The notes under the pieces are model-generated. The model was given only the letters and a program-made list of their open reading frames with translations, searched no databases and had not been told where the DNA came from. Below are positions 30,960 through 41,754 of a DNA stretch of 64,000 nt, in pieces. Location: positions 71,675,687 through 71,739,686 of the forward strand of contig NC_088206.1 in assembly GCF_037126465.1 (NCBI RefSeq). Direction: 5' to 3'. The number at the start of each line of letters is the position of its first letter. The stretch's first letter is position 1. A program made the translations under genes and the position numbers. This DNA comes from Ornithodoros turicata. Its lineage: Eukaryota; Arthropoda; Arachnida; Ixodida; Argasidae.

Positions 30960-31320
30960 GTTGGTATGGCCACCCATTTTGGAACTACCTCATTACGACA
31001 TAACGTACCTCGTTTCGAAAACACATACTTTTAAATCCCCTGTCGTGGGGACAAGGTACCCCATTTTGAAACTGCCCCTTTCGAGATGACGCATTTCATT
31101 TTGAAAGTACCCCACCTTGAGGTAACATGCTCCATTTTTAAAGTGTCGGACATCGAGTCAACGAAACCCCCGCCCCCTCCTCCAATCACCGATACCTCAC
31201 TTCAAGACAGCGGCTTCATTTTCGAAACATGTTACTTTGTTATTTCAGGGAAGGGCACCTCATTTCGAAAGTACTCCACTTGGAAGTGACGTACCCTCAT
31301 TTCGAAAGTACTTTACAGTT
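30960..31320 (+). repeat. ~36 bp degenerate satellite, block 2
   Basis: Successive units such as ACCCCATTTTGAAACTGCCC, ATTTCATTTTGAAAGTACCC and ACCTCATTTCGAAAGTACTC are spaced near 36 bases, each followed by CTTxGAGxTGAC-like sequence. At least six units, with one gap near 31140-31200. Confidence 0.65.
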
Positions 31321-31674
31321 TATTTCCAGGCATTCGATACCCAGCAGCACCCACCGATTAAGTATACGGGGTCGTATCCCCCCCCAAGCGCGAACAGTAC
31401 CACCTCGAACGCTCGCAAATACCTGATCGATTGTCGTCGTGCCTGCATGCCTCGGAGCACGGTATACGAGCATCCATCAACTCCTTGTGACGTTTCATTA
31501 GGAGAGTGTGTGTCACACAACACCATCGAGGCGACGTTATTCTCTCGCAATCACGTATGGGGAAACGATAAACAACGAACGGTAAGTACGTGTCCAGTGA
31601 TCGAGGAAGTTGATGGAACGGGGCAAAGAAAGTAACGCTCGAATTGAAAGGGGTGTTGTCAGAATGCACGTATA
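31321..31674. other. No recognised feature
   Basis: Overlapping frames on both strands without motifs. Confidence 0.35.
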
Positions 31675-32197
31675 CACTCTAAGGAAGAAAAAAAAAAGGA
31701 GTGAAACGGGGAGTAATTGCAGCTTCTACTCCCCTAGTCTGCAATTGCTCCCCATTTTAGTCCCATAACCCCGACATTTACTCCCCAGGACCGCAAATCG
31801 TCACTAAACTTCGCGCATGGTCTCCTGAATGCAACAGTCTACGTAAATATGTGCCCTTGGTCAATTTGAGCGGCATAAAAGGCTGTATAACTCAGACAAC
31901 GTAGCAATATTCCAACCACACAGAGTAAGAAACAGTTAGCGCATATTCCTTCGCAAATTGTGCCCTATGTATGGCGCGGGATTTTATATCACGCGATATA
32001 TCACGGTTTGCTTCAAAGTATTTTCATGCGTGCACACGAATTGTGTACTTGGGACTCTTACAACTGCGCGGGAAATGCAGTTTACACTCCGTGACATTCA
32101 TTTACTCCCGTGCATTTACTCCCGAAAGGGACTTTTTTTGTGGCAAGGCATTTAGTCCCCAAAAGGAGTAAAAGTACTTTTTTTTCTTCTTCGAATG
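31675..32197. mobile_element. M4 MITE, copy 1
   Basis: Starts CACTCTAAGGAAG after TA (31673-31674) and ends near GAATG before TA (32198-32199). Contains GGGGAGTAATTGCAGCTTCT near the left and ACTCCCGAAAGGGAC near the right. It matches the complement of 52106-52624 throughout, including TTGAGCGGCATAAAAGGCTG. Right end eroded; non-coding. Confidence 0.8.
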
Positions 32198-32718
32198 TAT
32201 GACGAGTGATATTTATTTATTTGAATGTGCCCCCCAACGGAAAAGTATTCCTTTTGGATGTTGCACTCAGTTTTAACATTACAACACAAGAAAAAGAAAA
32301 GTTATTTAAAAAAAACAGGGCTCGTAAATCAACAGGTAAACTCTCGTGAAAGTCACACAAGTCACGTTTAAAACCGTGAAAAAAGTAGACAAATACCCAG
32401 GGGACCTTCTGTCGTTTCCTTGTACAACACGTGATACTTTCAACTTTCGTTGAACACGCTCAATACACGAAAGCTATGTTGTTGTTGTCATACACCACTC
32501 AGGCGTCCAATCTGCAACGAACAAGTGAGGTATAGAACCTAATCCCACATGTCGTTAGTTAGTTAGTTAATAAATTAGTAAAATAAAGTAAACCTTGGAG
32601 CTAAACGCTTCGGATCTCAAACAAGTATATATATATACGGTAGGAATGTGTACTTCGGGTTCAGATTTTTCGAACTAATCTAAGTGCCTAAATGTGAACG
32701 TCATATGTGTAGTACATA

Positions 32719-33220
32719 CCTGGGTAAATTACTTCTAAAATGTAATTAAATTACATTACTAATTGCTCCAGTTAGAATTTAATTAAATTACATTACTCAT
32801 TACTCCAGTTAGAATTTATAATTAAATTACATTACTCATTGTTGCAGCTGAAATGTAATGAAATTACATTGCAATTATTACGAAAAAGTAATGACATTAC
32901 GAAGTCATTACTGCGAGTTTAATCGTAACGATGTTGAGGATGAGGAAATTCATTGTCAGACAAACACTACGTTGTAAGAACCGTCACCGTTGGAATTCTT
33001 TCAACTCGCCAGTTCGGCAAGTGCTTCGGCTCTCTTTCTGCCAAGTGCAAACGCAGAACACACACTCGATTTTTTTTTGTAAAAAGTAATCAGTAATGTC
33101 ATTAAAATTACTCCACAAATGTAATTAAATTACATTACAAATTAGATAATGTCAAAACTAATGCATTACATTACAAATTATCAGAAAAAGTAATCGATTA
33201 CTGTAATTTCATTCAAGTTA
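32719..33220. mobile_element. GTAATTAAATTAC-rich element
   Basis: The two flanks hold repeated TGTAATTAAATTACATTAC motifs (32740-32900 and 33090-33215) around a non-repetitive middle. It resembles the 28190 element in style. Ends not resolved. Confidence 0.5.
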
Positions 33221-34167
33221 TGTGAAATGTAAAAGATGGTTACACCGATGGAACCGACGTGAACATGTACGTATTCCAATACAATCGGTGCGCATAGAGA
33301 GCCGGTACATATCTCGCGGGCTCTGACGTCACTGCATCCGTCTCCACCAGTCAGGAAGCGCCGGAGAGGTCACGTGCTTAAGAGTACCAATGGGAATGGC
33401 CGTAGCTAACACGTAGAAAAACGATCCATTTATTTCGTTTTTGTGTTTATCAATGTATTATTTCATTCTCCCATGTACTTTTGCGTGCCGTATAGAATGC
33501 GCAATGGCGTAATGAATGGCTGACGTCGAAGCATCACGACCCCTAAAAAAGTGCACGCTATTTCTACAGTGAATTTCCTTTCTTTTTTCTTTGCATCTTA
33601 TTTCTTTGTCTTTGTAGTTTGTACGCATATACGTTCTGCCAGTATAGTCACGTGACTCCCACGGGCAATTTTTTTTTTCTGGGTTGCGAATGATCCTAGA
33701 ACGCTTCGGTGACGCGCGAGTGTTCTTTCGCGTGCGGAAGGGGCACTACTTTTTCTCACACACACGCGCTAATTGGTTGATCGCGTGACCGTTGATTGGT
33801 GAAATATCGAAGTTCACAAGTAAGGTGCGAGGAACGGCCGATCTTGTGAGAGGGAAGAAGATCGAGAAGGAAAAGATGACGGATTGTGTCCGTGTGCGTG
33901 GCAGGCAGGCAGGCACACCACGCGTAAAATTTATGAATAATTCCAAGTCTGTAATTAAAGCTTTGGCTTGCATGGGCGGTTTTTCTTTTTGTGGTATTTT
34001 TTTTTTCTTCTTTAGATGAGGGTGATAGCGTCTATAATTGATATAATTCGAGCGCGTTTGAAGATGTCTGAAGACCCAACCATAGCGTCGCATTTATTTC
34101 CACGACAAGGGGTTGGGGATGAGTCAGCATACCGTTATTGGATTTTTTTTTCATTTCATTCCAAGTT
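33221..34167. other. No recognised feature
   Basis: GGCAGGCAGGCAGGC at 33900. No supported gene. Confidence 0.35.
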
Positions 34168-34250
34168 AACGCCGCGAAGCAACTGTGGCGATGAGCGGTG
34201 TACAGATGCGGACAGATGGAGAGAGGACAGCAGGAAGGAGTTGGAGGGGG
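34168..34250 (-). mobile_element. SINE-A 3' fragment
   Basis: Plus strand TTAACGCCGCGAAGCAACTG and GAGAGAGGACAGCAGGAAGG; the 5' part is missing. Confidence 0.8.
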
Positions 34251-34301
34251 GTATTGAAACTGAACGAAGCAAATGAAAACGTAACGCAGAGTTTGCCATT
34301 A

Positions 34302-35503
34302 TTAGTAATAATAATAATAATAATAGCTTTAATAATAATACCTTTATTAATGTGCCCAAGAACAGCTGAAGCCTTGGTGTTGGCGCACGCAGACAATGCA
34401 GTATTTACAAATATACACACACATATATATATACATACATATACAGATTAGGCGAAACATAACATAACATATTCAGAAAGAGGAGCGTAACGGGAAGATA
34501 TTAGTGATAGATGATATAGCGATAGATATATAGTGATACATACAATACAGACATGGAGATATACAGTACATAGTACTAAAAGTGAAAAAAAAAAAAATGT
34601 ACAACTTCATGAGTTACTGAGTGAACGCAAGAGGAGAGTTTTAAAAACGTTTGAATGGGAGGTAAAGATATCAACAGAGGGGTGAATTGCGTTTGTCATT
34701 TGTTGAATACGTACGATCGGATTTGCAGGCATATGGTGGGATACGTACAATATATTCGTGTGTCGGGTTACATTGACAGGTACGGCGATATGAAGCTGAT
34801 GTAATAAAGATGGTGTATCGAGAAAACTGTGTAAGATCTTATAACAGAGCATAATATCATGAAAACGGCGTCGCGTTGAGAGTGGTTGGAGGTTAAGAAA
34901 TGACATTATCTCAGTATAGACATACATTCTAAAGTGAGGGCTTTTTCTTAAGAATACGCTATGTACAATGTGTAGAAATTTCTTCTGGACAGATTCAATC
35001 CGTGACGAGTCAGTGCAGGAAAGAGTTCCACACAGGAGACGCGTATTCCAGTCGCGGTAAAATTAAGGAACGATACAGGTGAAGAAATACAGAGTGTGTG
35101 GAAAAGATTTTGCATGTATATGTGAGCAAGCCAAGAATTTTGAGAGCTGAAGACCGAACGTAAGAGACATGATCATGAAAACGCAGCTGGGAGCCGAAAA
35201 TGACCCCCAAATCCTTCAGTACATCGACACGCTTGATGGCATCGGAACACATGTATGTATTGCATATTATGTTAGTTTTTCTTGAGTAAGTCACATGTTT
35301 CGTCTTCAATGGATTAATAGTCATCCCATTTTTAGAGCACCATTCAATTACAGAAGAAACGTCAGATTGTAGCTTATGAACGTCATCTGGGTCGTGGATA
35401 ACTTTAAATATCTTCACGTCATCGGCGTACTGAAGAACATGAGAATGACGAATATGCCCAGCTAAGTCATTAATAAATACATTGAAAAGGAGCGGCCCCA
35501 ATA
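34302..35503 (-). pseudogene. LINE reverse transcriptase, 5'-truncated, one frameshift
   Basis: Minus-strand non-LTR element. The first frame (35501 to the TGA at 35010-35012) starts inside the reverse transcriptase: GPLLFNVFINDL, then the catalytic QYADD, INPLKTKH, LKDLGVIFGSQL and LILPRLEYASPVWN. A +1 shift near 35012 moves the reading to a second frame that continues RIESVQKKFL and then ends LLLRSLSNS (stop at 34607). A 3' UTR of about 300 bases follows, with AATAAAGGTATT and an (ATT)n tail at 34302-34325. The motif set is that of CR1/L2/jockey-like elements (knowledge). The endonuclease and N-terminal RT are absent. The 5' break abuts an (AAT)n run at 35503. Confidence 0.85.
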
Positions 35504-35531
35504 ATAATAATAATAATAATAATATATAATA

Positions 35532-35707
35532 CAGTCAAACTCCTTTACAACGAAACTCAGGGGACAGCCAAAAAAATTCGCAGTAAAGGTAGTTTCGTTA
35601 AAAAGGATGTCCATTATTGGACCTATAGGGCTCCAGCGGGACCGCAAAAAAATTTGCAGTAGTGGTATTTTCGTTAAAAAGGTGTTCGCTATAAAGGAGT
35701 TTGACTG
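35532..35707. mobile_element. M6 pogo-like MITE, copy 1
   Basis: CAGTCAAACTCCTTTACAAC on the left and TATAAAGGAGTTTGACTG on the right, TA on each side (35530-35531 and 35708-35709). Ends CAGTCAAAC.. and TA targets fit pogo/Tigger-type elements (knowledge). It lies inside an (AAT)n run. Confidence 0.85.
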
Positions 35708-35715
35708 TAGTAATA

Positions 35716-35754
<39 letters not shown>

Positions 35755-35960
35755 CGGTCGATCTGTGCATTAATTCTGCCAACCTGAAGCTTCATTTTGA
35801 TTTGCGCTGAGTTGTCGGCACACGGCAGGTCGTTTCGCAACATCCCTCACAGAGGCCAAGGCAAGTTGTAGCCTATCACCAAGTTGCAGGCGTTCTCGGC
35901 AGGGTTTGAACCCGGAACTTTTGTACCAGTTGGCGAAAGTGTGGCCAACCCACCAATTCT
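35708..35960 (-). mobile_element. SINE-B copy, diverged, with (ATT)n tail
   Basis: Read on minus from about 35960: a tRNA-like head with CCGGGTTCAAACCC (B box), then GAGAACGCC, GCAACTTGGTGATAGGCTAC, CTGCCGTGTGCCGACA, ending in (ATT)n at 35755-35711. This parallels the intact SINE-B at 53510-53786. The (ATT)n tail continues beyond the M6 insertion at 35503-35531. Confidence 0.7.
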
Positions 35961-36040
35961 TTTCTTCTTGTTTGTTTGTTTGTTTGTGTGGAAGCTTATT
36001 TTTCAATCAAACCATCTCATCTCATCCACCCAGGACACGC

Positions 36041-36313
36041 TCCCATGGCATAGTGGTTATAGGATGATCGCTTTCCACGTCGAGACTGGGAGGTGAAACG
36101 GGTTCAAACCCCGGCACCGGCTGTGCCGTCTGAGGTTTTCCCTGGGTTTTCCGGCAGACTTTCCAGATCAATGTCGGCGCAGTTCCCCCTGAAGTGGGCC
36201 CAGGACACATACTGTCCCCCCCAGTCCCCCACTCCTTCCCGCTGTCCTCTCTCCATCTGTCCACGTCTGTGTGCGTCTCTCATAGCCACAGTTGCTTCGC
36301 GGCGCTAACACGG
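36041..36313 (+). mobile_element. SINE-A, nearly full length (head type 2)
   Basis: Head CATGGCATAGTGGTTATAGG (A box TGGCATAGTGG), GAGACTGGGAGGTG and GGGTTCAAACCCC (B box); then CTGAGGTTTTCCCTGGG, CCCTGAAGTGGGCCCAGGAC, CCGCTGTCCTCTCTCC and GCCACAGTTGCTTCGCGGCG, ending CTAACAC. The head is the TGGC(A/G)TAGTGGTTA kind, as in the copy at 54457. Confidence 0.9.
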
Positions 36314-36337
36314 AACTAAAAAAAAACTACTATACTA

Positions 36338-36483
36338 AAAAAGTCTATCAAAAGACTAAAAGAACTACTAAAACAGACTATCAAAAGACTAAAAGAACTA
36401 CTAAAAAAGTCTATCAAAAGACTAAAAGAACTACTAAAAAAGACTATCAAAAGACTAAAAGAACTACTAAAAAGACTATCTTT
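36338..36483 (+). repeat. 33 bp minisatellite downstream of a SINE
   Basis: About 4.5 units of TATCAAAAGACTAAAAGAAC plus TACTAAAAAAGTC. The period is 33, so a reading frame through it repeats 11 residues (YQKTKRTTKK plus V or D). It follows the SINE-A end after a short ACTAAAAAAAAACTACT bridge, so it probably grew from the SINE tail. No protein is implied. Confidence 0.85.
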
Positions 36484-37603
36484 TAAGAAAATACGGGGCC
36501 ACGAACAACATGAACTATACGGCCAGGGAATGCCAGCATTCTTCGCGCCTCGTTAAATTGTTACTTTTATTATCACGATCAGTACTTCATCATCGTGCTA
36601 TCAACGCTAAAGCACTAAACATCTACTATACCACCAAAGTGACACAAACACGTTTCCCCAGAATGAGCCCGCTATAGATGGCGCGAACCCTGACGTCACT
36701 GCGGGCGCGCGCGCGCGCTCATTCCGCCCAATTAACTTCCTCCTGCTCGCTCAAAAAGCAGCCGACCGCGACGAAGAAAGAATCGTGAAAAAGAACAACA
36801 TATAGCTGCGCGTAGGTGCACTGGTCCAAATCTTACTGACACTTTTGCCGTTGGTGTGTCCATTATGCATTACTCCTCCCCCCCCCCCTCCCCCATAACA
36901 CCAGGGTTGCCAACGTGCTCTCCGTGCCCAGGGTTGTGTGAGATGGCTTCTTTTATTATGTAGCTGCCGCAGAGTTATGCTCACGCGGCTTTTTCCCTTT
37001 TTTATGTATTTATTCCGCGCGCTTTTTTGTTCCTGTCGAGCGAGAGTTCCCGGGCTTCGAAGTATCTCCCCCTAAAATGGCTCTTCAATCTACCTAATAC
37101 GGTTCACGTGTAAAATTCATCGCTTGCGGAGGGTAGATAAAAGATTAAATAAAAATTGTGGTGCGGAATTCGTGTTGACTTATTCTTTGGTTTTCTTTTA
37201 TAGGGAGAGTGATAAAAGGGACGTACAAGAAGCTTCACAACGCGCCTTCTTCACTACGGTTCGAACCTGGAGCATCGTCTGAAGACCTCCCGGACAATAG
37301 GTCAAACATATGCCTTCGGTGTTTAAGACTCGAAGCATCAGTATAATGTTTGCCTCTATATAATTATTAGTATAATCTGCGCTCGTTTCATAACCATGTT
37401 TCGTCGTTAGTGTTTGTTACTTTGTTTACGTTTGTTGCTTACATTCACATTTACATGCGTTGCGTTTCTCCGGCTGATTCTGTATCTGTTGGCTTCTGTC
37501 TCTTTCTGCGTCTCTGTTCCCCTCTCTCTTAACTCACCGTCCTCACTCTTGGTCTGTCTGTCCGTTTTTAATGTATGTCTGTTCCACTGTGTATGGCTGG
37601 GGA
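36484..37603. other. No recognised feature
   Basis: (GC)n run at about 36703-36717 and C-run at about 36880-36889. No supported gene. Confidence 0.35.
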
Positions 37604-37783
37604 GTCTCAATGGTCATTTAAACGAACGGCCATTGGACATGTGTGTCAGCGCCACCTAGTGTATAACGTGTCAACCTCCCAAGAAGCATTGGATCCATTG
37701 CTCCTTGAGAGGTTGACACGTTACACACTGGGTGGCGCTAACGCACATGTTCAATGGCCGTTTGTTTAAATGACCATTGAGAC
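37604..37783. mobile_element. Palindromic fold-back, 180 bp
   Basis: GTCTCAATGGTCATTTAAAC on the left and GTTTAAATGACCATTGAGAC on the right are exact complements; arms of about 85 bases continue through GGCCATTG, AGCGCCACC.AGTGT and GTGTCAACCTC. The short centre is TGGATCC-like. No target duplication found. Confidence 0.85.
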
Positions 37784-38001
37784 AACCTGTGTGTCCCGGG
37801 TCGCACTTTGCGACTGTTAATGCGATAACGTTTGTCAGCCTGTTTGCCTGTCCATCCCGTTTACTTGAATACATTTATCTGTCTGCATCCTGTCCTGTCT
37901 CCCCTGCATGTTCCTTGCCTCTTTGTCCACGGAACCCTCTCTCTTTGTTTCCTCAAACGTTGCTTCCTACGTCTACACTTTTTTTTCTTTTCTGATTCAG
38001 C

Positions 38002-38252
38002 GTTAGCGCCGCGAAGCAACTGTAGCTATGAGCGTCGTACAGTCGTGAATAGATGGACAAGGACACAGGAAGGAGTGCAGGGGGTTAGTATGCGTCGTGG
38101 GCAGACTTCAAGGGGAACTGAACCGACATTCATCCGGAACGACTACCGGAAAACTAAGGAAAAACCTCACACAGCACAGCCCGTGGTAGGATTCGAACCC
38201 ATTACCTCCCAGTCTACAGCACGACCTTGGTCAGACGCTGCCATGCCGCTGG
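38002..38252 (-). mobile_element. SINE-A, near full length
   Basis: Plus strand: TTAGCGCCGCGAAGCAACTG, TTAGTATGCGTCGTGGGCAG, GGTAGGATTCGAACCC (B box) and CCATGCCGCTGGT at the head end. Head type 1, as at 61129. Part of the A-box side is shortened. Confidence 0.88.
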
Positions 38253-38274
38253 TGAAGTCTGACTTCGGTTATTA

Positions 38275-38457
38275 CGGTCAAACTCCTTTATAGCGAACAC
38301 CGTTTTAACGAAAATACCACTACAGCAAATTTTTTTGCGGTCCCGCTGGAGCCCTATAGGTCCAGTAATAGACATCCTTTTTTAACGAAAATACCTTTAC
38401 TACAATTTTTTTTTTTTTTTGCTGTCCCCTGAGTTTCGTTGTAAAGGAGTTTGACTG
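38275..38457. mobile_element. M6 pogo-like MITE, copy 2
   Basis: CGGTCAAACTCCTTTATAGC on the left and TTGTAAAGGAGTTTGACTG on the right with TA flanks (38273-38274, 38458-38459). It is the inverse orientation of copy 1 and has a long internal (T)n. It starts about 20 bases after a SINE-A head. Confidence 0.85.
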
Positions 38458-38799
38458 TATATCAGTCGTTATCACCGGAATGCGTTATGTGGTCGTCGTA
38501 ATATGTAGGAATCATAGTCCCTATGTGTTACTAGAGAGCGCGTACTGTTGATAATACACAATATGAGTGTGGTTATCCAAAAATATAGGGCATAGCGTCA
38601 CACACTACGGTACATTGGTAAACTGAAGTAAGTAAGTAAGTAAATAAATAAATTATACGTATTACACTGTACATAATCACTCAACGTGTTTAAGCATTAT
38701 GTACATATATCTGCACATATAGTTGAACATGTAATGTACCATTGCAGTTCCTCATTGCGGCTGTTGGCTTTGTTCTAGCAATCAGAACGCTGTAAAAAG
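38458..38799. other. No recognised feature
   Basis: A short (AAGT)n/(AAAT)n run at about 38625-38652. Confidence 0.35.
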
Positions 38800-38960
38800 A
38801 AAAGGTTTCCCTTGGCATGACTTTAGAGACAAATGTCGGCAGAGTTCCCCTTGAAGTCGACCCAGGAGGCATACTAACCACGCTGCATTCTGCTGTCGTC
38901 TCTCCATCTGGCCACATCTGTAACTACTCAAAACCACGGCCTTCTTCGCGGTGTCAACAC
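38800..38960 (+). mobile_element. SINE-A, 5'-truncated
   Basis: AGGTTTCCCTTGGCATGACT, TTGAAGTCGACCCAGGAGGC, TCTGCTGTCGTCTCTCC and CTTCTTCGCGGTGTCAACAC. More diverged than most copies. Confidence 0.75.
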
Positions 38961-40113
38961 CGAATATAAAAAAAAAAGGAGAAAAGAAAACACCAAGCAT
39001 CCCTTCCCTTTTCAACGCAACGCACAAACAAACAAACAAAAAGTGCTTCATTTGAATTCTTGCCACGCACACGCATTTCGAAGCCTCCCTCCCTTTCCCA
39101 CTGAAAAATCTCCTCTCCCAAAACGCCGCCACCAAAGGCAAACATCACGAATAAGACCCTGCCACGAAATTGAATTTCACGCATTCCTTGGGCCCGCATT
39201 CATTCTTTTAAAATCACACTCTATCTACCTACCCGTACGTTAGTTCGACAAGCATTAGCGTCCAATTGCAAACCTCCAAAGGCTAATCCCGAACGAGTGG
39301 AAAATAAATGCGAGCATCCAACGCTTATTCGATGCGAAGACGTGATGGAATATGCCACGCGCGTCTGCAGCGCCTGTGCATGAATTATGATTGAAAGTTC
39401 GGGTCAAGTTACAGAAGTTCCTGAGGCCTTTATTATGTAAACACTTTGTAAGGGAAGAACTCACGTTCACGAGCGAGCGAATGTGTTATGAACTGGATCT
39501 TGCAAGGTGCTTGTGTATGCATGTTGATGTGCAACTACATACAGGACTGTTTACGCAAAAGGGCACGCCAATGGAAAAGTACTACTGGGTGAGCCGGAAC
39601 GAATAGTATTGAGCTATAGGTCCTGTTACAAATCCACCGAAGGGTCATCGGCTCTGAGTGATGAAAAAAAGTAATGGACACGTTTGCTGAAATCGATGTG
39701 TTGTTCAGCTTTCGGATATCACGAAGGCAATACAAGTTGCGAATGTGTTCGGAGTGAAATGTAACGTTTATGAGGAGGACGTTATTGCGCAGGGTGTTTC
39801 ACCGGATCCGAAAAAAAAAAAAGAAAGAAAGAAAGAAAAGAAAAATATATAGGAAATGTTTTTGAGCTTGAAATTATTTACAGACATTAATGATAACAAT
39901 TTGAAATAGATTCGAGTCAGCCTATTATTTCCTTCAGTCTTCTTTCTCGAAACTCCCACGGCTTCACAGAGCAAACTGTCGGAAGCTGTCGGCGCGGACG
40001 GCGAACGACAGGTAACAACAACTAGATCAAGAGAGAGAAAGGAGGATGAGTGAGAGAGAGTGGCTGGTTTGTCCCTTTAGATGACGTACCCTTGGAAGTC
40101 GCTGAGAAGGCGT
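38961..40113. other. No recognised feature
   Basis: Poly(A)/GAAA tract at about 39809-39846. Frames lack motifs. Confidence 0.35.
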
Positions 40114-40185
40114 GTTAGCTTAGCTCAATTGGTAGAGCCCTGGACCGGTAATCCAGAAGATGTGGGTTCGAGTCCTACAGCTGGC
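40114..40185 (+). tRNA. tRNA-Thr(GGU)-like unit, probably a tRNA-derived repeat
   Basis: Folds as a 72-base cloverleaf: acceptor GTTAGCT/AGCTGGC (two G-U pairs), D stem GCTC/GAGC, anticodon stem CTGGA/TCCAG around CCGGTAA, variable AAGAT, T stem GTGGG/CCTAC around TTCGAGT. The anticodon would be GGU, which eukaryotes do not normally use for threonine, and position 33 is C rather than U (knowledge). So I infer it is not a translation tRNA. The following tail (TGACTTTCATCTTTCATCGT, to about 40220) is shared with both units at 12922-13125. Confidence 0.5.
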
Positions 40186-40296
40186 TAACCTTTTCTGTGA
40201 CTTTCATCTTTCATCGTAACAACTAGATACTGTCGACGAGATGGACATACATGAAAGCAGCAGTCCATTAACCGCGAATTTTCTTGCACCATTCTG

Positions 40297-40845
40297 TTAC
40301 GCAAGTAATAAAGTGGCATAGATCGTCGCCTGAAGACTTTCTAAGGACGTCGTGCTGAAGTCCCAGCTGTCGAAATGGCCAAGGGTCTGCCTCAAGATGC
40401 CTCTTTGTGCAGCATGTTTTGGACAATGCATGATGATATGTTCAGTGTTTTCCACTGTCCCGCACAGTAGACAGTTGGGCGAGTCCACCTTGCCCACTTT
40501 ATGAAGAAACTGGCGACCATAGGGCACATTCAGGCGTAGACGATGCAGGAGACTTTCTATGTGTCTGGGCGTTTTTGAAGGTATGGTAAAATTCAGCTCC
40601 GGGTCTAGCGTGCGCAGCAGTGACGGACCACTGTCGGCTTGGTGCCATTTTGTCCTGCAGATGTCATCGGTCATAGATTTTAGGAGAGATTTCATGTCCT
40701 GCTTAGAAAACGTGACAAGGTGTTCTGTCGATGACAGGTGTGCGATGTTCACCTTCTCGTTACCCCTTATGCCAATGTGGCCGGGTATCCACTAAAGAAT
40801 GACGTCGTGACCGATGTCTGTGCACTGCATCGCATTGCTTTTTTG
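40297..40845 (-). pseudogene. LINE RNase H end and C-terminal zinc-knuckle region
   Basis: Minus strand: QCTDIGHDVIL, stop, WIPGHIGIRGNEKVNIAHL (end of RNase H), then about 100 residues to LRLNVPYGRQFLHKVGKVDS, CLLCGTVENTEHIIMHCPKH, stop at 40297. The CxxCxxxxENxxHxxxxC motif after RNase H is typical of I/R1/Outcast-type LINEs in ticks (knowledge). A TAG replaces the usual Q in QWIPGH. The reverse transcriptase is missing and SINE-A sequence starts 15-20 bases upstream. Confidence 0.75.
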
Positions 40846-40861
40846 TTTGTTCGAATAGCGG

Positions 40862-41130
40862 ACTTAGCACCACGAACCAACAGTGGCTCTGAGCAGTGTA
40901 CACACACAGACAGACAGAGAGAGAGAGAGAGAGGACGGCAAGAAGTGGGAGAGGTGGGTTAGTATATGTCCTGGGCCGGCTTCAGAGGGAACTGTGCCAG
41001 AAAACCCAGGAAATAGCACGAACGGCACAGCCATAGTTTCAGCATTCGAACCTATACCCAAACGTGGTGCAAGACGAGATAGTTGGTGTCGGTCTTTCGG
41101 CTGCATCGAACCTACCATCTCCGAGTCTTC
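40862..41130 (-). mobile_element. SINE-A, full length, diverged
   Basis: Plus strand: TTAGCACCACGAACCAACAG, an expanded (GA)n at about 40917-40933, TGGGCCGGCTTCAGAGGGAA, CAGCATTCGAACC (B box). The head is eroded past 41100. Confidence 0.75.
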
Positions 41131-41559
41131 AGCGTCACCTTGGAGTTGCCACTAGCCAGTAAGTGCTGTATCAGTCGTCCGTCATCGGCACCTATCGCGT
41201 AAAACCAATTTCTACAATCGCCGTTAATCGTATTATACTGCGCAAAGTTGGAAATCCTATATTTACGAGCAGTTAAGCGTGGGGCGGACCGGATGAGAGT
41301 GTTCTCTTAAGCGTTTAGCCGGTTCTCTCCCTCAAGGACGCTCACTCAAAGATATAATCTGCAACCTCCGAGCGTGCAGACGGGAATATGACGAGATCAC
41401 GAAACCGTGGATGTAACCCTTTCGTGGCCGTAATTCAGGAATTCCACCATGAAAGAGCAGCTAATGATCCGGGTCTTCGCAGGGGAAGAAGTAGTCGTCG
41501 TTCTCGAGCGAAAGTAAACGTCGTTACGAGCGTTACTTTACGACGTGAAGGAAATTTTG

Positions 41560-41599
41560 CATTTTATGAATTCCACACTGGTGTGGAATTCATAAAATG
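41560..41599. repeat. Perfect 40 bp palindrome
   Basis: Arms CATTTTATGAATTCCACAC (41560-41578) and GTGTGGAATTCATAAAATG (41581-41599) are exact complements around a two-base centre. Confidence 0.95.
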
Positions 41600-41754
41600 G
41601 ACATCGTGGACATTATGCCATACGCTTGTACAGCAGGGCGGTAAGAATGACAACGGTGCACAATGTAAAATATTACTCAAGTAAGAAACGCTCTCTTACT
41701 AGGATGGTGATTTGTCTTAGCTTACTCATTCCGTATCCGCTACCGAAACTAAGT

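Noticed and set aside
35462..35843. Frames with long isoleucine or tyrosine runs
   Set aside because: Pure translation of (AAT)n microsatellite.
36292..36486. Repetitive protein with an 11-residue repeat
   Set aside because: The frame is created by a 33 bp minisatellite after a SINE tail, without a start context or flanking coding sequence.
40114..40185. Functional tRNA-Thr gene
   Set aside because: GGU anticodon and C33 are unusual for eukaryotic tRNA, and the unit with its tail recurs as a repeat.
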